Shown one piece after another: positions 51,948 to 60,091 of a stretch of 64,000 bases of DNA; positions within the stretch are counted from its first letter, which is position 1, and each line of letters starts with the position of its first letter. Under the pieces are notes generated by a model. That model had not been told where the DNA came from and ran no database searches. It saw only the letters and a program-made list of their open reading frames with translations. The DNA is from Chlamydiota bacterium (GTDB taxonomy: Bacteria; Chlamydiota; Chlamydiia; Chlamydiales; Parachlamydiaceae), in assembly GCA_013287905.1 (NCBI GenBank), contig JABDCW010000005.1, forward strand, positions 1 to 64,000. Direction: 5' to 3'. Position numbers and translations under genes: made by a program.

Positions 51948-54395
51948 ATGATTAATAAACTCAAATACTATCTAGCACTACTGTTTACCATAACTTTGGG
52001 ATATTTAGCAGGGGACCAAATACAATATGACCAGCAGATTATAGAAAAAATCAGCATCGAAATGGTCAATCTCGCCAAGGACAGTCTTTGCGACTCTTCG
52101 ACAATCCTTCCGCGCATCAAAACGAAGGAGGGAAACTTTTTCTCTCAAACCGATTTTGATAATGACTTAAAAAATCTCGTCCAGGAATTTGACCGTGTCG
52201 AGCCCATATTGAACAGCGTAGACAACAAGCTTTTTATTACGTTAAAGATATGGCCTAAGTCTATGATCCGCTCCATTAACTGGTCCGGCAATTGCAAAAT
52301 TTCCACGGAAAAACTAAAAAAAGAACTCGGCATCAGCACATGCTCTGTCTTTGACCGCCAATCGTTCAATAAAGCCTTTCATAAATTAAAAACTTTTTAT
52401 GTCAAAGAAGGTTTTTTTGAAGCTTCTCTTTATTACACGATCGAATTGGATGCCGAAACCAACAGCGTCGATATTCAAATTTGTATCGATGAAGGGCGTG
52501 CCGGACGAATTCAAAGAATTAAATTTGTTAACTTTACCTGCAACGAAGAAAATGATATCTGCGATGAAATGGTCACAAAAAAGTATTGCATTCTGACAAG
52601 TTGGTACACGGAAGAGGGCACATATCAGGACCAGGCGATGCATCAGGACAAAATGATGATTTTGAGCCATCTGCAAAATGAAGGGTATGCCGATGCCAAA
52701 GTCGATGTGGAAGTATGTGAAGCAAAATCGAAAAACCGTCTCGTGATCACCATTACTGCCGACCGGGGAGAGCGTTATTATTTTGGCCCCGCCTCCTTCA
52801 GCGGAAATACCTTATTCACTGATGAAGAGATCGAAAACCTCTATCTTTTTTCGGAAGGAGATCCTTATTCCCCGGAAGATATCCGCGAAACGATCCAACA
52901 GATTGTAGAGGCTTATGGCAGACGAGGGTATATCGATGCTGTAGTGGACTATGAGCCTATCCTCGATTGCGAAAACCGGATCTATGCGGTCAATTTTACC
53001 ATCGAGGAGGGGGAGCAGTTTTCCGTTGGCCTGATCAAGGTTTTTGGCAACTGTACGACAAAGACTTCGGTCATTTTACATGAAACTTTATTGATACCGG
53101 GCGAGATTTTTAACTTAAGCAAACTCAAATGGACAGAAGAGCGATTAACAAATATCGGCTATTTTAAACATGTGAATGTCTATGCTGTCCGGACGGAAAG
53201 CTCAGGAAGGCTGGGAGAGCATTATCGCGATGTTAATATCGAAGTCGAAGAGACAACGACCGGAAACTTTGGCGCCGGCTTTGGGATGAGCACAGCGGAA
53301 AATATTTTTGGTGAATTTCGTATCACCGAGCGGAATTTCAATTATGAGGGTCTGACGAGATTTTGGAACGACGGATTTCACGCTTTGCGCGGCGGGGGGG
53401 AATATCTGGGGTTTAACGTGATGATCGGGGCCAAGAGCCGAAAGTATTCGATGGCATGGACAAAGCCGTATTTCAGAGATACTCCATGGGTTGTAGGCTT
53501 TGAAATCCAACGCTCTAATAATCGGTACATCTCCGATGAATACGACATCAACTCTACCTCCTTCATCACGCAGGCTTCTTATCCTCTCAATGTCTTTTTA
53601 CGGTTAGGGGTGCATTATCGCATTACCAATGCCTATATCACGCTAAACCGTGGAGAAATCAGGCATAATGAAAAAAAAATCTTAAAGAAAGATACAAAGA
53701 AAACCAAAGAGACCTTGCGTGCAGAGAGAAAACATAGTCTCTCGGAAATGCATAGAAATAATGAAAAATTGCGGGATGAAGCGAGGAATATGGGACTGAT
53801 CTCCGCAATTGGGATCAATTTAAATTATGATTCGACAGATAACCCTGTGTACCCTCACCGGGGAATTAAATCGAGCATCGAACAAGAACTTGCAGGTTTT
53901 GGCGGAGACCACACGTTTATGTCATTAGCCTATCTCAACAGCTTTTACTATCCGGTCGGAGAAAGAGGGGTGATAAAACTTAAAGGAGATGTCCGCTTTA
54001 TCGTCCCCCTTTTTGACACAAAAAGTTCCCATATTCCCATCGATGAGAGATTATTCCTTGGCGGAGAAAATGCAATCCGGGGCTATCACTACTACAGACT
54101 GGGGCCCCAGTACACCCAAGGCGATCCACGCGGCGGGATGTCGATGCAGATCCTTAGCGCGCAATACTCCTATGTCCTGGGAAAGCGGGCCAATGTCTTT
54201 GTTTTCTGTGATTCCGGACATTTGGATTTTGATATTTGGGGTTTTGGAAAAATGTGGACTGCGCTTGGCTTTGGAGTCAATTTACAGGTGCTTGAAAATG
54301 CGCCGCCGGTAACAGTGGGCTTCGGCTTCCCCATCAACGCAGACCACCATCACCATATTAAGAGATTCTTCTTCAATTTAGGGGGAAGTTTCTAG
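51948..54395 (+). CDS. bamA: Outer membrane protein assembly factor BamA (Omp85)
   Basis: BamA inserts beta-barrel proteins into the outer membrane. The 815-residue protein has an N-terminal signal-like segment (LKYYLALLFTITLGYLAG), five POTRA domains up to about residue 430 with motifs such as YVKEGFFEASLYYTIE and GRRGYIDAVVDYEP, and a C-terminal barrel with the loop-6 motif IRGYHYYRLGP (usually VRGF) and a final aromatic residue (LGGSF). It is rich in Cys in the POTRA part. A GAGGA site precedes the ATG. Order bamA-ompH-lpxD is as in Chlamydia. Confidence 0.95.
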   Translation: MINKLKYYLALLFTITLGYLAGDQIQYDQQIIEKISIEMVNLAKDSLCDSSTILPRIKTKEGNFFSQTDFDNDLKNLVQEFDRVEPILNSVDNKLFITLKIWPKSMIRSINWSGNCKISTEKLKKELGISTCSVFDRQSFNKAFHKLKTFYVKEGFFEASLYYTIELDAETNSVDIQICIDEGRAGRIQRIKFVNFTCNEENDICDEMVTKKYCILTSWYTEEGTYQDQAMHQDKMMILSHLQNEGYADAKVDVEVCEAKSKNRLVITITADRGERYYFGPASFSGNTLFTDEEIENLYLFSEGDPYSPEDIRETIQQIVEAYGRRGYIDAVVDYEPILDCENRIYAVNFTIEEGEQFSVGLIKVFGNCTTKTSVILHETLLIPGEIFNLSKLKWTEERLTNIGYFKHVNVYAVRTESSGRLGEHYRDVNIEVEETTTGNFGAGFGMSTAENIFGEFRITERNFNYEGLTRFWNDGFHALRGGGEYLGFNVMIGAKSRKYSMAWTKPYFRDTPWVVGFEIQRSNNRYISDEYDINSTSFITQASYPLNVFLRLGVHYRITNAYITLNRGEIRHNEKKILKKDTKKTKETLRAERKHSLSEMHRNNEKLRDEARNMGLISAIGINLNYDSTDNPVYPHRGIKSSIEQELAGFGGDHTFMSLAYLNSFYYPVGERGVIKLKGDVRFIVPLFDTKSSHIPIDERLFLGGENAIRGYHYYRLGPQYTQGDPRGGMSMQILSAQYSYVLGKRANVFVFCDSGHLDFDIWGFGKMWTALGFGVNLQVLENAPPVTVGFGFPINADHHHHIKRFFFNLGGSF

Positions 54396-54417
54396 GGTGT
54401 GAGAAGGAAAAATTAAC

Positions 54418-54460
54418 GCAAAGGCGCAAAGAGTTTAACATCAACCCGTTGCGCCTTTGC
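54418..54460 (+). terminator. Hairpin downstream of bamA (CGCAAAGG-type)
   Basis: Positions 54418-54429 and 54449-54460 are perfect 12-base complements (GCAAAGGCGCAA/TTGCGCCTTTGC) around a 19-base loop. It lies 23 bases past the bamA stop, before the ompH promoter, and uses the same words as the elements at 19.0 and 59.9 kb. Confidence 0.65.
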
Positions 54461-54542
54461 ACCCTGCGCGTTTCAAAATTTTTAGATCGAAATTACATTT
54501 ATAGTTGCTGGGGTGTGAGTTTAGGTGGTGTGTGTTAAGTGA

Positions 54543-54571
54543 TTGAAAAATTAAGCATTTCGTATTATACT
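54543..54571 (+). promoter_or_regulatory. Predicted promoter of ompH
   Basis: TTGAAA at 54543-54548 and TATACT at 54566-54571 are 17 bases apart, 46 bases upstream of the ompH ATG. Together with the hairpin after bamA, this suggests that ompH-lpxD can be transcribed separately. Confidence 0.6.
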
Positions 54572-54616
54572 GCACACACACCCTGGTGTTTAGACAAAAT
54601 TAACAAGGACATTCAC

Positions 54617-55252
54617 ATGAAAATTAAATATTTTATCGCTTTAATGCTTGCAGGAGCTGTTTTCCTTAACGCTCCCTCTTATGCCGCAGAACTTACGGCA
54701 CAGACAACACAGGCGGCCCCTTTACGCATTGCCATAGTAAATTTCAAAACATGTGTTGAGAAATCAAAAGCGGGAATGAAGGAACAAGCCTCTTTTGAAG
54801 CCATGAAAAAGCAATTCGAAGTCATTTTGCTGGACAAGGAAAAAGCCCTTTCAGAAGTCGCATCGAAATTCAACGACATCGATTATCTCGATAGCCTCTC
54901 TCCGGAAGCTGAGGCCGACCTCAAACGACAATATCGAACCCTTAATCAGGAATTTACCCAACAGCAAAACCAATTTTATCAAACATTAAGCCAAACAAAT
55001 GTTGCCGTCATCCAAAAATTAACAGAAGCTGTGTCAAAAGCTGCTACTGACATTGCAAAAAAAGAAAAATACGATCTCATCCTAAGCGAAGAGAGTGCTT
55101 TTTTCTATTCAGACAAAATCGATATTTCTCTGAAAATAGTCGCATTGATGGACGAAGCCTTTGAAAAAGAAGAGACAAAGTCTCAAGCACCGGCTCCGGC
55201 CCCGGCATCTGCTCCTGCCCCAGCTTCAGCCTCGGCTCCAGCAAGATCTTAA
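54617..55252 (+). CDS. Periplasmic chaperone OmpH/Skp-like
   Basis: The 211-residue protein has a signal peptide (MKIKYFIALMLAGAVFL...APSYAA, cleavage near residue 23) and the long helical Skp core (FKTCVEKSKAGMKEQASFEAMKKQFE, later LTEAVSKAATDIAKKEKYDLIL). Skp shields unfolded outer-membrane proteins for BamA. The C-terminal 30 residues are a Pro/Ala repeat (APAPAPASAPAPASA) not usual in the family. An AAGGA site precedes the ATG at 54617. Confidence 0.9.
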   Translation: MKIKYFIALMLAGAVFLNAPSYAAELTAQTTQAAPLRIAIVNFKTCVEKSKAGMKEQASFEAMKKQFEVILLDKEKALSEVASKFNDIDYLDSLSPEAEADLKRQYRTLNQEFTQQQNQFYQTLSQTNVAVIQKLTEAVSKAATDIAKKEKYDLILSEESAFFYSDKIDISLKIVALMDEAFEKEETKSQAPAPAPASAPAPASASAPARS

Positions 55253-55270
55253 ATGATAGGTTCGTTATTT

Positions 55271-55317
55271 CATAAGTTCGCAAGGTCCGACTTGGTCTTA
55301 GGCCCTTCGAACTTATG
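55271..55317 (+). promoter_or_regulatory. Hairpin between ompH and lpxD
   Basis: CATAAGTTCG at 55271-55280 pairs with CGAACTTATG at 55308-55317, extended by AAGG/CCTT. It lies 18 bases before the lpxD start and could limit read-through or stabilise the ompH message. Confidence 0.5.
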
Positions 55318-55335
55318 CCAGTAAGAGGCAACTGC

Positions 55336-56433
55336 ATGAATAAAAAATCCTTTACTCTTGACGAATTGGCCAAACTCACTAACTCCACTCTTTTTGGCGA
55401 TCCACAAAAAATCATCACCAATGTGGCAGACCTTGAATCAGCCAATAGCAACGATGCCTCCTTTCTGTCGAATCCGGACTTTGAGACCGCACCCCTCCGT
55501 TTTTATGAAAAGGCCATGCAAAAATCGCAAGCGGGAGTGATTTTTATTTCTCCCGACATAGTGCGCAATGAAGGGCGCAATTTTCTTGTCGTCGATAATC
55601 CCTCAAAAGCTTTTCAGATCGTTGTTGAGGCTTTTCTCGGGTCCGTTGCCAGCGGATCGAATGAAATCGCCTCGGACTTTGAAAAAGTCCACCCGACTGC
55701 TGTCATCCATCCAACTGCATCTGTAGGCAAAGAGGTCTCGATCGGCCCGCATTCAGTTATCGATAAATATGCCGTCATTAGCGATCGCTCATTTATAGGC
55801 GCCGGCTGTTATATAGGGTCTGAATCAACCATTGGAGAGGACTGCTGCATTCAACCGGGAGTGACCATAAGGGAGCGTTGCCGCATTGGCAACCGGGTGA
55901 TTCTGCAACCCGGGGTTGTCATTGGATCATGCGGTTTTGGATATGCCCCTAACGCATCCGGCTGCCATATTAAAATCAAACAGCTGGGCAATGTCGTCAT
56001 CGAAGATGATGTGGAGATCGGCGCCAACACGACAGTCGATCGCGCACGTTATAAAGAAACCATCATCGGTCGCGGAACCAAAGTCGACAACCTTGTGCAA
56101 ATTGGCCACGGGGCCGTCATTGGCCCTCATAACATTATTGTCGCACAGACAGGGATTGCAGGGTCTTCAAAAACCGGCAAATATGTCGTAATCGGCGGCC
56201 AGGCGGCTGTCGCAGGACATATTTCCATTGCCGACAAAGTGATGATCGCCGGAAGAGCTGGTGTGTCTAAATCGATTGTAGAACCGGGCAGTAAATATGC
56301 CGGTATCCCCGCATTTCCCATAGACGAGTATCAGCGCAACAGTGTGTATTTACGCAATATTAAAACATACATCGAAGAAATAAAAGAGTTAAAGCGCCGT
56401 ATCGAAGCCCTAGAAAAAAAAGAGAGGGCTTAA
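55336..56433 (+). CDS. lpxD: UDP-3-O-acylglucosamine N-acyltransferase
   Basis: LpxD adds the second acyl chain in lipid A synthesis. The 365-residue protein has an N-terminal uridine-binding domain (FTLDELAKLTNSTLFGD ... NPSKAFQIVVEAF) and a left-handed beta helix of hexapeptide repeats from about residue 120 (HPTAVIHPTASVGKEVSIGPHSVI), with the catalytic histidine in QIGHGAVIG, and a C-terminal coiled coil. I chose the ATG at 55336 with AAGAGG upstream; the frame opens seven codons earlier. Confidence 0.96.
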   Translation: MNKKSFTLDELAKLTNSTLFGDPQKIITNVADLESANSNDASFLSNPDFETAPLRFYEKAMQKSQAGVIFISPDIVRNEGRNFLVVDNPSKAFQIVVEAFLGSVASGSNEIASDFEKVHPTAVIHPTASVGKEVSIGPHSVIDKYAVISDRSFIGAGCYIGSESTIGEDCCIQPGVTIRERCRIGNRVILQPGVVIGSCGFGYAPNASGCHIKIKQLGNVVIEDDVEIGANTTVDRARYKETIIGRGTKVDNLVQIGHGAVIGPHNIIVAQTGIAGSSKTGKYVVIGGQAAVAGHISIADKVMIAGRAGVSKSIVEPGSKYAGIPAFPIDEYQRNSVYLRNIKTYIEEIKELKRRIEALEKKERA

Positions 56434-56463
56434 TAGCGCGATGAGGCTGCCTCTTTTGTTTTA

Positions 56464-56580
56464 TGGACAATGGACGACATGGACGAAGTGGACAAACAAC
56501 CATGGACATTTGTCCGTTTACTTCTTAATTTGTCCATGTCGTCCATGTTTGTCCACGCCGTCCATGCCGTCCATTGTCCA
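56464..56580. repeat. Inverted repeat (TGGACAA/TGGACGACA-type)
   Basis: The arms 56464-56498 and 56546-56580 pair at about 32 of 35 positions; they consist of TGGAC repeats with a period near nine. The loop also carries TGGACA/TGTCC words. It starts 30 bases past the lpxD stop and precedes the lipoprotein gene. The same word cluster flanks the elements at 16.6 and 43.7 kb. Confidence 0.9.
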
Positions 56581-56604
56581 TTCTTCAATTTGAAGGGGTA
56601 AACT

Positions 56605-57261
56605 ATGCAAAACGGTCTATTTTGCATCTTCTGCATTCTCTGTTGTTTTGCTATTGTGGTAACGGGATGTGAGAGACAGCCGTCCGAACAAAACCAAATA
56701 AAAACAGAGATGGCAGAGATCAACGATCGAAACCATACACCCCTCTATCGAATTCGGGCCCCAAAGAATTGGGTCAGACGCGACCCGCTTCCCGATGAAC
56801 CACTTGAAGACACTAGAAAAGCAATCTGCGAGTATTTTATCGATGATCCGGAAGGCCTGATCAGAATCACCATCCACAATTTTCCCTCAAAAAATATCTT
56901 GCATCGCCCATTACCCCTCAATCATGTCAACCGGTGGCAGCATCAATTTGATGAAAATGAATGCACCGAATCGCAAATACTTCCCCAAGCCTTTAGCGGA
57001 TATCAGGGACTTTTGTTCATTGGCGCAGGAAAGGTCAAACAATCCCCTGCCATGATATTAGCCTGGGCCATGCAGCTTGGCCCTGAACATTATCAGGCCT
57101 TAAAAGCCTTTCAAGACGATGATAATCCATACATACAGGAGACTGCGGATGTCACGATAAAAGCTGCCGGACCAATTGGCCCTATGGAGAAACACAAAGC
57201 GGATATCATCTCCATGGCAAGGTCCTTTGAATTGATCGAAGAAATCCCAGATCCTATATGA
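56605..57261 (+). CDS. Predicted lipoprotein of unknown function
   Basis: The 218-residue protein has a Cys-rich hydrophobic signal (residues 3-20, GLFCIFCILCCFAIVV) and a lipobox TGC with Cys22, so it is probably anchored in a membrane by a lipid. The mature part has YRIRAPKNWVRRDP and no recognised domain. It overlaps the ResB-like gene by four bases (ATGA), so the two are probably linked in function. Confidence 0.75.
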   Translation: MQNGLFCIFCILCCFAIVVTGCERQPSEQNQIKTEMAEINDRNHTPLYRIRAPKNWVRRDPLPDEPLEDTRKAICEYFIDDPEGLIRITIHNFPSKNILHRPLPLNHVNRWQHQFDENECTESQILPQAFSGYQGLLFIGAGKVKQSPAMILAWAMQLGPEHYQALKAFQDDDNPYIQETADVTIKAAGPIGPMEKHKADIISMARSFELIEEIPDPI

Positions 57262-59300
57262 AACCTTTGCGCGCACTCTATCACTTTTTAGGCGGACTTA
57301 AATGTGCTTTGCTCCTCATCGCGAGTGCAAGCCTCTTTGTCGCTGCCGGAACGATCCTTGAATCTCTGACCGGATCTCACCGCTACGCTGCGATGTTCAC
57401 ATACCACCATCCCCTATTTGGACTGTTGTTGTGGGGTTTTTTTATCAATATCTTATTCGCCGCTTTACGGCGCTGGCCCTTTCAAATAAAACACATCCCC
57501 TTTTTAATTACCCATTTAGGACTTCTCATGATCTTTGGGGGCGCTTTGGCAAAATATTATTTTGGCCTCCAGGGGACAATGACCCTTGTCGAAGGAAGGG
57601 GTTCCAGCCGCATTTTGGAAAATGGCACCTATGCTTTATCCATTAAAGAGAGAAACACCCTGTCACTGGTGCAATACCCTCTTAATGAAGATGAGGAAGG
57701 AGAAAACTTCAAATTAAAGACCCTAAAGCTGCATGTAAAAAACATAAGCCCCCATACTACGGAACATTTTGAATTCTGGATAAAAAAAGACCAATTGACC
57801 ATTTTAGGCCTCGAACCGATGCCGGTCACGGAAGTCTCTTCAGAAACAACCGAAATTATCCCAAGCGGACATGTCCGGTTTGAGGCAGGCTCGCCGAATG
57901 TATGGACAATCTATGCCCTCCGTACCCTTGAATCAAATATTGATGAGGTGATTCATCAGCTTCCCGTCAATATAACGACATTAGCTGTCATTGAGGATGA
58001 ATACCGCGACATCCATTTCATTGGATTTGATATAAAAGGTCACATAACGAGGCAAAAATTTGAAAATGGTCATTTCGATTCGATTATTGCCTACGATAAT
58101 GGCTTTCAGGGATATACGATCAAAAAGGACTTGAGACAAATAAAACAAACGCAAGAGGAAACCAAAGAAAATCATCAGATCATTTCGGGACAGCTTAAAA
58201 TCGCTGCAGACGACCAGGTGGAACTGTCGCCTCCATTAGAAATGCTGCATGAAGCGTCTTTACAGTCTCATGTCGATTTTGCAGACACAACTGTTCTTTT
58301 TTTAAGCGAATGGGATGCTGCTGGAACTTGGCTTTATCCGGACAATGTAAAGCTGTCGGAACAGACAGAAAAAATGCTATCTAATCTCAATTGGAAGTCT
58401 GTGCCGGAAAATGAGTACAACGGCGCCAAATGGACAGTCCAGTTATTCGATTACTTAGATCCTTTCATGAAAGAAGAACCAGACATCATAAAAGTTCTGC
58501 GAAAGACAAATTGGCCTCTCCTGCCCCAGGTGGAAAAGTCGATGGCTGAAGGGATCTCCCCATTAGCTATTTTGACAGCGCAGATATTTGGGGCGGCGGA
58601 TTCTCCTCTCCTTTCCCGGCATTGCGACCTCGCAAAGACCGAAGGAGATTCCCTAAAAACACCTCAAGACAATGCCAGGTTACTCTCTGCTGTTTTAAGA
58701 AAATATGATATCCATCTCAAAACAATCAGCCCCCCATCGAGTATGCAGCCCCAGGATAGTGCGACATTCACCATAGAAACGAAACTTGTGCCCATTCATC
58801 AAACGGCAATTCCAAAGAAAAAATTAGAAGATAATTTTCCGGGTATTCTTGTTCAGGCAAGAAAGGCAAACCGCTCGGAGGAGATCACGTTACGCTATGA
58901 TCCTACGGCAGAAAAACTGCAATGGCCCATTCTTGACGGAGAATATTTATTAAGTTTTCAGCCAAAATTCAGAAAAATCCCTTACCGGGTTCGACTAAGA
59001 GAGGCGCGTCAAATTAATTATCCCAATTCCTCTCAAGCCTTTAGCTTTGAAGGGGAACTTTTAATCACCGATGAGCGCGATGGACAGACGATCGAAACAT
59101 CGATCAGTATGAACCATGTATATGAAACATGGGATGGATATCGCTTTTATTTATCGACAATGACCCCTTCTGATGAATCGGCCGTCAAAAGGGTCCAGTT
59201 GGCCGTCAATTATAACCCGGGCAAGTATTTTTTGACTTATTTAGGAGCTTGTTTACTTGTATGCGGTATGATTGCCTTATTTATTAAATATAAAGCATAG
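57258..59300 (+). CDS. ResB-like cytochrome c biogenesis family membrane protein
   Basis: The 680-residue protein has three N-terminal membrane helices (residues about 12-33, 50-72, 80-98) with LKCALLLIASASLFVAAGTILES and HHPLFGLLLWGFFINI, a very large soluble domain and one C-terminal helix (YLGACLLVCGMIALFIKY). This layout is that of ResB/Ccs1, which with CcsA delivers haem to apocytochrome c. No CcsA gene is in the window. It may instead be a lone ResB-like protein of unknown function. Confidence 0.75.
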   Translation: MKPLRALYHFLGGLKCALLLIASASLFVAAGTILESLTGSHRYAAMFTYHHPLFGLLLWGFFINILFAALRRWPFQIKHIPFLITHLGLLMIFGGALAKYYFGLQGTMTLVEGRGSSRILENGTYALSIKERNTLSLVQYPLNEDEEGENFKLKTLKLHVKNISPHTTEHFEFWIKKDQLTILGLEPMPVTEVSSETTEIIPSGHVRFEAGSPNVWTIYALRTLESNIDEVIHQLPVNITTLAVIEDEYRDIHFIGFDIKGHITRQKFENGHFDSIIAYDNGFQGYTIKKDLRQIKQTQEETKENHQIISGQLKIAADDQVELSPPLEMLHEASLQSHVDFADTTVLFLSEWDAAGTWLYPDNVKLSEQTEKMLSNLNWKSVPENEYNGAKWTVQLFDYLDPFMKEEPDIIKVLRKTNWPLLPQVEKSMAEGISPLAILTAQIFGAADSPLLSRHCDLAKTEGDSLKTPQDNARLLSAVLRKYDIHLKTISPPSSMQPQDSATFTIETKLVPIHQTAIPKKKLEDNFPGILVQARKANRSEEITLRYDPTAEKLQWPILDGEYLLSFQPKFRKIPYRVRLREARQINYPNSSQAFSFEGELLITDERDGQTIETSISMNHVYETWDGYRFYLSTMTPSDESAVKRVQLAVNYNPGKYFLTYLGACLLVCGMIALFIKYKA

Positions 59301-59366
59301 ATTTTATTTTAATATTTATGCTATTGATCGTTTAAACGCTGGATTAAATTCTAACCAAAGGTTTTT

Positions 59367-59657
59367 ATGCAAAAAAAACATTATATAACATTCGCGATCG
59401 CCTCTTTTTCCTTATTTAACTGCCTGAGCGGATCTGAAGATGCCGTGCAGACAATAGAGCAAAAAGAGGAGGATGCCAGATATCAGCAAAAACTCGATGA
59501 TAATAGCTATTATCAGAAAAAAGAGGATGATGCAAGGTATCAAAGACAACTCGATGATGCAAGGTATTACCAGAAAAAAGACGACGAGGCCAGATACCAA
59601 CGGCAACTCGATGATGCAAGGTATCAGCGAAGACGCGACGAAAAAAAACAGGATTAA
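59367..59657 (+). CDS. Small secreted protein with three 19-residue charged repeats
   Basis: The 96-residue protein has a signal peptide (IASFSLFNCL, ending near residue 22), then three tandem 19-residue units of the form (E/D)DARYQRQLDDARYYQKK, starting at about residue 34. Each unit is two similar halves, DDARYQRQL and DDARYYQKK. The composition is almost only Asp, Glu, Arg, Lys, Gln, Tyr. It is predicted to be a charged helix or coiled coil. An AAAGG site precedes the ATG. I know no family for it. It follows the ResB-like gene but is separated by 66 bases. Confidence 0.7.
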   Translation: MQKKHYITFAIASFSLFNCLSGSEDAVQTIEQKEEDARYQQKLDDNSYYQKKEDDARYQRQLDDARYYQKKDDEARYQRQLDDARYQRRRDEKKQD

Positions 59658-59842
59658 GCCCCAAGTACCTTAATTTTATTGACTTACCGTATAAGTAATT
59701 AGATCGAATTTTGTTTTATATAGTTTCTATCGTTTTTATCGTTATATCGTTAGAATCGTTGACTTTGTCCGTGACCTAAATTCTTGAAATTTCTATCTTC
59801 GCACTTTCGTGTCCATAGTTTTTCCCATAAGTATAGATTTTA

Positions 59843-59946
59843 ATTCAACACAAAGGCACGAAGATACCAAGACACTAAGGGGGGGGGGAAGGGTTTGAGG
59901 GCAAAATTTCTTTGTTTCTTTGGGACTTTGCGCCTTTGTGTTGAAT
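59843..59946. repeat. Inverted repeat (ACAAAGGC-type) with a 10-G run
   Basis: The arms 59843-59865 and 59924-59946 share ATTCAACACAAAGGC and its complement, then match imperfectly. The middle has more ACAAAG-like words and ten G's at 59879-59888. It is in the 434-base gap before the giant reading frame; the rest of that gap is very AT-rich without a gene. Confidence 0.82.
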
Positions 59947-60091
59947 AAACCAGAGTAATCTACGACTTTTGCAGTTGTTAATAATCATTTTAATTAAATT
60001 TCAACATAAAAAATTACCACTGATTTATAATTAATTATATAGGATCAAATAAATAATTATTTAATTTAGATAATTAATGGGGTAATTTTTT

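Noticed and set aside
59412-59664. Minus-strand frames opposite the repeat protein
   Set aside because: They arise because the 57-base repeat keeps several frames open; the plus-strand frame has the signal peptide and ribosome site.
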